Assembly (NCBI GenBank): GCA_014379275.1
Contig: JACMMA010000358.1
Coordinates: forward strand, 1-10,653
Direction: 5' to 3'
DNA length: 10,653 nt
Source of the DNA: Armatimonadota bacterium
GTDB lineage: Bacteria; Armatimonadota; Armatimonadia; Armatimonadales; Armatimonadaceae
The notes below the pieces were generated by a model. The model saw nothing but the letters and a program-made list of their open reading frames with translations, was not told the origin of the DNA and ran no database searches. Of the stretch, positions 6,106-10,653 are shown piece by piece. The position numbers were made by a program, and so were the translations under genes. Each line of letters starts with the position of its first letter. Position 1 is the first letter of the stretch.

Positions 6106-7110
6106 TCATATCCGGCGCCGCGCTTCCCCGAGCAATTCATCGACGCGGGCGCGGGTGGCCGTAAGCATGTCCACGATGCTATCGAGGTCGGCGGCGTTGT
6201 CCACCTTCGCCAGATTGATTTCCGCGAGCACCTGCGGCAACCGCTCCACGATACCGACCATCGCCCGACTCATCGAGAACGGTAATCCTTCGCCCTTGTT
6301 GGCGAGCGGTCCCCCGGCGTAGGCTCCCTCGTGATAATCGATCTCCCGCTCCCGGCTGCCCCCACCGCCGCCCGCGCCGCGCCCACCGCCCGAAATATCA
6401 TCGCCGCTCCTGCCGCCGCCGAACCGCTTCCGCAGACCGTCCGGGCCTTCACCCAGGATCGCGTCAAAATCATCCGGGCTTTCGCGCAAGGCTTTCGCAT
6501 ACAGCGCGGTCTCGTCCGATGATAGCTTGTCGCCCTTGATCTTCTCGACCAGCGCAGCTTGCGCTTCCGGATTGTCGTTGAGTTGGCGCAGGAACCGCCC
6601 GTGCTTCTCGGTCAGATTTCCCGCCGACGGTCGGTTCGGCGACGAAATGATCTGCTCACCGATCTCTTCCGGCAGATCCATCAGATCCAGCAAGTAGCCG
6701 ACGGTGCGCTCGGAAAGTGCGAGCCGTCCGGCGACCTCCTTGTTCGTCGCGCCGATGCCCTCCTTGAGCGACTTGATCGCCCGTGCCTTGTCCAGCGGGG
6801 CGAGTTCTTCGCGCTGCAGGTTCTCGATCAACTGCTCAGTCGCCTTGTCTGACGTGTCCGTGGGTGCCTGGGGACGGACGATGCACGGAATCTCGAACAG
6901 CCCGGCGATCTGCGACGCGCGCCAGCGACGTTCGCCGGTGATAATCCGGTAGCCGTCCACGCCGGTCAGCGGGGCGACCGTGATCGGGTTCAAAACGCCG
7001 TGCTGTCGGATCGAGTCGGCGAGCCCTTGCAACGCGGCGTCATCGATCGCTTTGCGCGGCTGTTCGGGGTCTTCAATAATGCGGGAAACTTCTATCGGCT
7101 GCAGGTCCAC
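6106..7110 (-). CDS. parB: ParB/Spo0J-family partition protein
   Basis: A 334-residue member of the ParB family of CTP-dependent DNA clamps that load at parS sites and help segregate chromosomes or plasmids. The N-terminal domain has DPEQPRK (14-20), GYRIITGERRWRA (53-65) with the GERR nucleotide-binding box at 59-62, and ENLQR (96-100). A helix-turn-helix follows (about 121-141: TNKEVAGRLALSERTVGYLL). Residues 230-252 are a glycine-rich linker. The last part (about 278-331) is helical and does not look like the short dimerisation domain of chromosomal ParB. No parA, and no parS-like TGTTTCACGTGAAACA palindrome, is in the window. The start is GTG at 7110 with GGAG nine bases upstream; the whole gene has its own promoter and terminator. 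It may be an accessory ParB or a regulator and not the main segregation protein. Confidence 0.9.
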   Translation of the reverse strand: MDLQPIEVSRIIEDPEQPRKAIDDAALQGLADSIRQHGVLNPITVAPLTGVDGYRIITGERRWRASQIAGLFEIPCIVRPQAPTDTSDKATEQLIENLQREELAPLDKARAIKSLKEGIGATNKEVAGRLALSERTVGYLLDLMDLPEEIGEQIISSPNRPSAGNLTEKHGRFLRQLNDNPEAQAALVEKIKGDKLSSDETALYAKALRESPDDFDAILGEGPDGLRKRFGGGRSGDDISGGGRGAGGGGGSREREIDYHEGAYAGGPLANKGEGLPFSMSRAMVGIVERLPQVLAEINLAKVDNAADLDSIVDMLTATRARVDELLGEARRRI

Positions 7111-7136
7111 GGGGCGGTTCTCCAGAAATACGGTTC

Positions 7137-7163
7137 GGTCCGGGCAAACAGTTTGCCCGGACC
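7137..7163 (-). promoter_or_regulatory. 5'-terminal hairpin of the parB mRNA
   Basis: Two perfect 13-base arms around one base (GGTCCGGGCAAAC and its complement) form a strong hairpin. Counting from the parB promoter, transcription should start near 7165-7166, so the hairpin would sit within the first few bases of the mRNA and end 26 bases before the GTG start. A 5'-terminal stem like this can protect an mRNA from decay or affect translation. On the plus strand the hairpin is followed by TTTT and could act as a terminator, but no plus-strand gene precedes it. Confidence 0.7.
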
Positions 7164-7172
7164 TTTTCGCGT

Positions 7173-7201
7173 ATTATAGGCGCCGCACCGCCTCCTGTCA
7201 A
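7173..7201 (-). promoter_or_regulatory. Consensus sigma70-type promoter of parB
   Basis: On the minus strand TTGACA (7201-7196), a 17-base spacer and TATAAT (7178-7173) match the bacterial housekeeping promoter consensus at all twelve positions with ideal spacing. It lies 33 bases after the lipoprotein stop codon and 62 bases before the parB GTG. It implies strong, probably constitutive, transcription of parB unless the adjacent leader hairpin reduces output. Confidence 0.88.
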
Positions 7202-7233
7202 TGCGGTTACGAGCGCGGCACGGTCGGCTATCC

Positions 7234-7782
7234 CTACGGCACGAACAGGCTATCGGTCGTGCTCCCGATTGAAGTTTCCCGGAACTGCTTTCCGTCCCGG
7301 AACAAAACGGTCACCGAGTAGATATGAGACATACCGGTGACGAGCGTTGGCGGCATTGCGGTAACGGAAGTTAGTACCGTCCCATCCAGGCGGTTATAGG
7401 TGAGTTCGCCTGATGGTGTTGTGGAATCGAAATACTGCGTTGTAACCGGGGGAGTAGAACCTATGAGTTGACCATCGCGGAACACGTGGTACTCGACGAT
7501 ATTATTGGGGGGGACATCCGGGCTGGCTTGCCACGTCACCTGCACACGCGACGGGGACATGCCAGACACCAACCGTGCGCTGACAGTGGGGAGACCGGTC
7601 CCTGGCGACTGAACCGGTGACTGAACCGGGGAGGGGGACAGGGATGGTGACGGAGATGGCGAAGAAGACGGAGACGGCGCTGGGGATGACGACGAGTCAC
7701 TCCCACAGCCGCCTGCCGAAAATACGAGTGCCGCGATGAAAAAAGCGCTCACCAACCTACTGATAGACACATAGTTACGCAT
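7234..7782 (-). CDS. Lipoprotein with fibronectin-III-like domain
   Basis: A 182-residue predicted surface lipoprotein. The start MRNYVSISRL leads into a hydrophobic signal (10-22) and a lipobox-like A-G-G-C with Cys26 as lipidation site. Residues 27-62 are a Ser/Pro spacer with repeated S-P units, matching low-complexity DNA at 7597-7704. Residues about 63-176 look like one fibronectin type III domain: RVQVTWQASP, VEYHVFRDGQLIGST, a Tyr-rich middle, and SHIYSVTVLFRDGK. No catalytic motif is visible; binding or surface display is an inference. The frame is open to an ATG at 7818, but the predicted transcription start (about 7813) is downstream of that codon, and the shorter form has the proper signal peptide. 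The ribosome binding site is weak. The gene is divergent from the copper-amine-oxidase-N gene and lies upstream of parB on the same strand. Confidence 0.78.
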   Translation of the reverse strand: MRNYVSISRLVSAFFIAALVFSAGGCGSDSSSSPAPSPSSSPSPSPSLSPSPVQSPVQSPGTGLPTVSARLVSGMSPSRVQVTWQASPDVPPNNIVEYHVFRDGQLIGSTPPVTTQYFDSTTPSGELTYNRLDGTVLTSVTAMPPTLVTGMSHIYSVTVLFRDGKQFRETSIGSTTDSLFVP

Positions 7783-7819
7783 GACGATGTGCTCTGCCTT
7801 CCTGCTTACGAGATGCATA

Positions 7820-7849
7820 ATCCTAGCGGACTGGCACCTGATGTGTCAA
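7820..7849 (-). promoter_or_regulatory. Candidate promoter of the lipoprotein gene
   Basis: On the minus strand a perfect -35 TTGACA (7849-7844) is followed after 18 bases by TAGGAT (7825-7820), four of six matches to the -10. Transcription would start near 7813 and give a leader of about 30 bases before the ATG at 7782. A plus-strand CATAAT at 7816-7821 overlaps the -10 but has no good -35, so I do not call a promoter for the divergent gene. Confidence 0.6.
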
Positions 7850-7879
7850 TGGGATGGGGGGCGGGTACGGGGTATTTAC

Positions 7880-8416
7880 ATGAACAAAATTCTATCGGCA
7901 GTCGTAGCGGTGGTACTGTGTGCCGCGCCCGCGTTCGCGCAAGGCTCCGTGCACCAACTCTATGTGAACGGACAGGCGACCGGCGGCGAAGTCGCCCCGC
8001 GATCGTTCGGAAATACCGTTTATGTCCCGCTCCGCTTTGTCACCGATTATCTGGGCGGCGGCGCGACATGGGACAACAAGACACGAACGGCAAATCTTCA
8101 GCAGGGAACACGCAACATGGTGTTCGTGGTCGGTTCCAGGCGAGCAACCGTCAACGGCGAGGGTCGGGCGCTTACCGCACCGCTCCGGTTGCAACGCGGG
8201 CGTGTCCTGCTTCCTTTGCGCGATGTGGGTAACTTGATGGGCGCGCAGGTTTCCTACAACGAGACGAGTGGCGCGGTCTTTATCACGGTCCCGGAAGGGT
8301 CCTTAAACCCGGCGATCCGACAGGGACGCGCGGCGCGCGACTCGAACCGACCTGATACCAGTGCAACCAACGCGGCTCAGAATGGCTCTGGTGCGGTTAG
8401 CGGCTCCGCGCCGTAA
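7880..8416 (+). CDS. Secreted copper-amine-oxidase N-domain protein
   Basis: A 178-residue exported protein. MNK, a hydrophobic core and A-F-A before Gln21 form a standard signal peptide cleaved after residue 20. Residues about 27-138 match the small domain named after the N-terminus of copper amine oxidases, common in extracytoplasmic proteins of Gram-positive and related bacteria. Its repeated hallmark is present twice: VYVPLRFVTDYLG (48-59) and VLLPLRDVGNLMG (109-121), each followed by a strand (ATWD; QVSYNETSGAVFITV). No amine oxidase catalytic domain is present. The domain is thought to help attachment to the cell wall or to other proteins, but its role is not settled. The C-terminal 35 residues are disordered and rich in Ala, Asn and Ser. 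ATG 7880 was chosen for the signal peptide; the frame is open to 7781. The 3' end overlaps the convergent gene by 20 bp. Confidence 0.85.
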   Translation: MNKILSAVVAVVLCAAPAFAQGSVHQLYVNGQATGGEVAPRSFGNTVYVPLRFVTDYLGGGATWDNKTRTANLQQGTRNMVFVVGSRRATVNGEGRALTAPLRLQRGRVLLPLRDVGNLMGAQVSYNETSGAVFITVPEGSLNPAIRQGRAARDSNRPDTSATNAAQNGSGAVSGSAP

Positions 8417-8756
8417 GTACAGCGGGTTCATCGGCGGACGTCACGGTCGAGCGGGCGGCGTAGTTCTGCTCCTCGACGCGGGCGACTCGGTCTTCGAGGC
8501 GGGTTAGTCCCGCATCGAACGATAGGTCGAACTTCGTCGAGGTGTCGCGCAGTATCGCTACCTCCTCGCGCAGGGCTTGCAGTTCAGCGCGTACATCGCT
8601 TGACACGTTCACGTTTCCGGCGGTGTCTCGGTTCTCTACCGCGCCGACCCGCGCATGGATTTCGGCGATTTTGCGCACGTGCGCGAGATATATCGCCAAT
8701 GCCGCAATTCCTATACCCGCGAAGGGAATCATCAAAGCCAATATTCCTGCGTCCAT
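8397..8756 (-). CDS. Membrane-anchored coiled-coil protein, paralogue 1
   Basis: A 119-residue protein with one membrane helix (about 5-26) followed by a cytoplasmic-looking charged region and a coiled coil (about 53-97). The block KFDLSFDAGLxRLExRVxRVE (75-95) and the tail motif S-x-DEP-xVL (108-114) are shared with the neighbouring gene, showing a tandem duplication. The layout, a membrane helix then a short coiled coil, recalls PspB-like stress proteins, but the motifs are not those of PspB and I do not assign it. The ATG at 8756 has an excellent GGAGGAG, and the TAG stop of the upstream paralogue (8766-8768) overlaps this binding site, so translation is probably coupled. The 3' end overlaps the convergent gene by 20 bp. 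Confidence 0.8.
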   Translation of the reverse strand: MDAGILALMIPFAGIGIAALAIYLAHVRKIAEIHARVGAVENRDTAGNVNVSSDVRAELQALREEVAILRDTSTKFDLSFDAGLTRLEDRVARVEEQNYAARSTVTSADEPAVLTARSR

Positions 8757-8765
8757 ATACTCCTC

Positions 8766-9122
8766 CTACCGCCCTTGATTTCCCATGAGGACCGTTTGCG
8801 GCTCGTCGACCGATGCCGCCGCGCCGTTGCGGTACACGGGCGAATTTATAGTGCGTCCCTCGACGCGGTTCACGCGCTCCTCCAGACGGTCCAGACCGGC
8901 GTCGAACGACAGATCAAACTTGGCCGTGGTTTCGCGTAGCTCACGCAACTCGCGTTGTACCTCGCGCAATGTCGAAATTGTCGCCTCTGTCACCCCCGCG
9001 CCCTGCTGATTACGGATTTCCTCTAACCGGATCCGGTGTTTCCACCAGACCATCACCGGAATCCAGCCGAACAATCCCGATACGGCTATAATGCCCATCA
9101 AACCCTCGAAAATATTGTCCAA
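8766..9122 (-). CDS. Membrane-anchored coiled-coil protein, paralogue 2
   Basis: A 118-residue sister of the next gene downstream. It has one membrane helix (about 8-27, ending in aromatic VMVWWKHR), a linker, and a coiled coil (about 48-90). The shared block KFDLSFDAGLDRLEERVNRVE occupies 68-88 and the tail motif SVDEPQTVL 104-112. The two proteins differ almost completely in the membrane helix and linker, and the shared block differs at synonymous codon positions, so the duplication is not recent. The start is TTG at 9122, supported by AAGGAT (9138-9133) eight bases upstream, inside the last codons of hisA. The next ATG (9098) would cut into the membrane helix. The protein may form homo- or hetero-oligomers with its paralogue; the function is unknown. 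Confidence 0.77.
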   Translation of the reverse strand: MDNIFEGLMGIIAVSGLFGWIPVMVWWKHRIRLEEIRNQQGAGVTEATISTLREVQRELRELRETTAKFDLSFDAGLDRLEERVNRVEGRTINSPVYRNGAAASVDEPQTVLMGNQGR

Positions 9123-9128
9123 ACCCTG

Positions 9129-9938
9129 TTATCCTTCTTTAAGCCAATCGGGGAGCGGTCCGGTCGACCCCGGCGGTGGCGCCGCCGATGCCTTGATCCG
9201 ATCCGCGCCCACGCGGGCGATCCGTAGCGCGTCCGCGACCGTGAGCCGCCCTCCGTACAATGCTTTCCCGATTATGACCCCTTCCACGCCGTGTGGTTGC
9301 AACTCGGTGAGAGTTTTTATATCCTCGGGACCGGAAACCCCGCCGGACGCCAGCGTCGGCTTCCCGGTCGCGCGGGCGAACGCCACAGTCGCCTGTGAGT
9401 TTACGCCTTCCAGCATGCCGTCCCGCGAGACATCGGTGTACAGGAATCGCCTCGCCCCCATCCCCGCAAGGCGCAGGCCGAAATCTTCCGTGCGCTCTTT
9501 GGAGGCGGATAGCCAGCCGTGAACCGCGACATGATCGTCTTTCGTGTCCGCCCCGACGATGATCTGATCGGCGTACTTGTCGAGCATCGCAGAGATCACC
9601 GCCGCGTCACTCGCCGCCGTGGTCCCCACGATGATGCGGGCGGCACCGATCCGCAAAACCTGCTCGGCGCGTTCGGGGGTTCGGATGCCGCCGCCGACCT
9701 GCACCCGGAGGTTCGGAACCCGGCGAATAATGTCGCGGACGACGGCCAGGTTTTGCGGGTCGCCGGTTCGCGCCCCGTCCAAATCCACGATGTGTAAAAA
9801 CGTCGCGCCGTCGGCGGCGAATTGCGCGGCGACCTTCACCGGGTCTTCGGCGACGCGCGTTTCGGACGCGAAGTCACCGCGCTGCAAACGGACGGCTTTG
9901 CCGCGCAAAAGATCAATAGCGGGGATGATTTCAAGCAT
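9129..9938 (-). CDS. hisA: ProFAR isomerase HisA
   Basis: A 269-residue TIM-barrel enzyme, 1-(5-phosphoribosyl)-5-[(5-phosphoribosylamino)methylideneamino]imidazole-4-carboxamide isomerase, which does the Amadori rearrangement in histidine biosynthesis. The catalytic base D9 in PAIDL and the catalytic acid D131 in VGADTKDD are present. So are the phosphate-binding loops VGGGIR (81-86) and ASGGVS (197-202), and T168-D-V-S-R-D-G-M. Some HisA proteins (PriA) also act in tryptophan synthesis; I cannot tell from sequence alone. The last 28 residues or so (proline-rich, ending PDWLKEG) extend beyond the usual family end. No other his gene is nearby. The ATG at 9938 follows the Uma2 gene by 3 bases, and its ribosome binding site AAGGAG lies inside the end of that gene, so translation is probably coupled. 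Confidence 0.97.
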   Translation of the reverse strand: MLEIIPAIDLLRGKAVRLQRGDFASETRVAEDPVKVAAQFAADGATFLHIVDLDGARTGDPQNLAVVRDIIRRVPNLRVQVGGGIRTPERAEQVLRIGAARIIVGTTAASDAAVISAMLDKYADQIIVGADTKDDHVAVHGWLSASKERTEDFGLRLAGMGARRFLYTDVSRDGMLEGVNSQATVAFARATGKPTLASGGVSGPEDIKTLTELQPHGVEGVIIGKALYGGRLTVADALRIARVGADRIKASAAPPPGSTGPLPDWLKEG

Positions 9939-9941
9939 GGT

Positions 9942-10631
9942 TTATTCTCCTTCGATCTCAGCCGGGTCGTTTTCGGGGAAGGAAACGCGGCGGTAGATTT
10001 CGGCGAGCGGGATCGCGATCACAGTTGTTCCCACCGTCAATTGCCAGGTATCGTCTAACGAATCATACTCCCCACCGACGACCCACTTACCGTCGCCCTG
10101 CCTTTCGTAGTGTTCGACCAGCGGCTCGTACTGATCAACCAAAACGTAATGACGGAGTGAGTTTATCGCCCGGTATTGACGCGACTTTGTCGTGCGATCT
10201 TTTGTGGCTGTAGATGAGGAAAGCACCTCGACGATGAGGATCGGGTTTTGTAAGCACTCATCCGGCGTGATTTGCGGGTCACCACACACGATCACCAGGT
10301 CTGGATAGTAACACAGTCGGTTGTCCGACACTTCCACCCGCATGTCACTCCCGAGCGTCTCGCAAGCGGAAGAGTACAGCGCATTTCCAAACAGAAGCGT
10401 TAAATTTTTGCAGATCAAATTGTGTTCGAAAGATGCCCCCGACACGGTCCCTCCCACATCGCCCCAAGCGGGCTCCATTACACCGTCCACGAAGTTGTGT
10501 TTAATATCCGACTTCCGCTCGCGCTCCATGTACTCGGCGAACGTGATTCGCTCCTTTGCGGGGCGCGTTGGCGGGGCGGGGCGGAGTGCTCCGCCGTCCG
10601 CGGACGGTCTTTCCTGGGTGACTACTGCCAT
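9942..10631 (-). CDS. Uma2-family PD-(D/E)XK protein
   Basis: A 229-residue member of the Uma2 family (formerly DUF820), a restriction-endonuclease-like fold that is abundant in cyanobacteria and other environmental bacteria, whose cellular role is not established. The core is seen in YYPDLVIV (108-115; D111) and PILIVEVLSSST (130-141; E135), followed by D145, K149 and the Tyr-containing helix SRQYRAINSLRHYVLVDQ (150-167). H70 in SFEHNLICKNL also fits the family. The first 28 residues are proline-rich and look disordered. All the acidic positions expected of the active site are present, so activity is plausible. The ATG at 10631 has AAAGGAAA about 8 bases upstream. It appears to be the first gene of a four-gene minus-strand cluster with hisA and the two coiled-coil genes. 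Its promoter would lie at or beyond the window edge. Confidence 0.9.
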   Translation of the reverse strand: MAVVTQERPSADGGALRPAPPTRPAKERITFAEYMERERKSDIKHNFVDGVMEPAWGDVGGTVSGASFEHNLICKNLTLLFGNALYSSACETLGSDMRVEVSDNRLCYYPDLVIVCGDPQITPDECLQNPILIVEVLSSSTATKDRTTKSRQYRAINSLRHYVLVDQYEPLVEHYERQGDGKWVVGGEYDSLDDTWQLTVGTTVIAIPLAEIYRRVSFPENDPAEIEGE

Positions 10632-10653
10632 CGCGTCGTTTCCTTTCTATAGC

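Noticed and set aside
7137..7167. Plus-strand Rho-independent terminator
   Set aside because: The hairpin is followed by TTTT on the plus strand, but no plus-strand gene lies upstream, and the minus-strand promoter places it at the start of the parB mRNA.
7783..7818. Longer start (ATG 7818) of the lipoprotein gene
   Set aside because: It would lie upstream of the predicted transcription start and put twelve charged and polar residues before a normal signal peptide.
7781..7879. Longer start (ATG 7781) of the copper-amine-oxidase-N gene
   Set aside because: The signal peptide begins at ATG 7880; the 33 upstream residues look like translated spacer.

Overview
This is a chromosomal-looking window from a GC-rich bacterium (my estimate is around 60% G+C). 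It holds twelve protein-coding genes and almost no long spacers. No rRNA, tRNA, CRISPR array, transposase or phage gene is visible. The gene mix suggests a lineage such as Armatimonadota, with Chloroflexota or a similar phylum as alternatives: a Uma2-type nuclease, a copper-amine-oxidase N-terminal domain protein, a TPR/Ig/NodB deacetylase and short membrane-anchored coiled-coil proteins. This placement rests on gene style and not on any marker comparison.

Left part, plus strand (1-3700): a small ASCH/PUA-like protein is followed after 15 bases by a large TPR-Ig-NodB polysaccharide deacetylase. A strong intergenic hairpin, a Nudix hydrolase and ubiX (flavin prenyltransferase) come next. The Nudix and ubiX genes are separated by a MITE-like element whose two perfect 48-bp arms start inside the Nudix stop codon and end 9 bases before the ubiX start codon.

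Middle, minus strand (3704-7782), in transcription order: a lipoprotein with a fibronectin-III-like domain, parB without a parA neighbour, argS, and a single-pass membrane or secreted protein of unknown function. parB has a perfect-consensus sigma70-type promoter, a hairpin at the very start of its predicted mRNA, a GTG start and a plausible Rho-independent terminator, so it looks like its own transcription unit. argS and the unknown protein gene are 19 bases apart and probably co-transcribed.

Right part (7880-10631): a secreted copper-amine-oxidase-N domain protein on the plus strand is divergent from the lipoprotein gene. Its 3' end overlaps by 20 bp a minus-strand cluster, which in transcription order is a Uma2-family PD-(D/E)XK protein, hisA, and two tandem paralogues made of one membrane helix plus a coiled coil. 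The gaps in this cluster are 3, 6 and 9 bases, and each ribosome binding site lies in or touches the end of the preceding gene, so the four genes look translationally coupled.

I see mostly housekeeping genes next to poorly characterised envelope proteins, and no convincing new defence or mobile system. The observations most worth following are the 48-bp inverted repeat, the promoter plus 5'-terminal hairpin of parB, and the duplicated membrane coiled-coil proteins that share two motifs.
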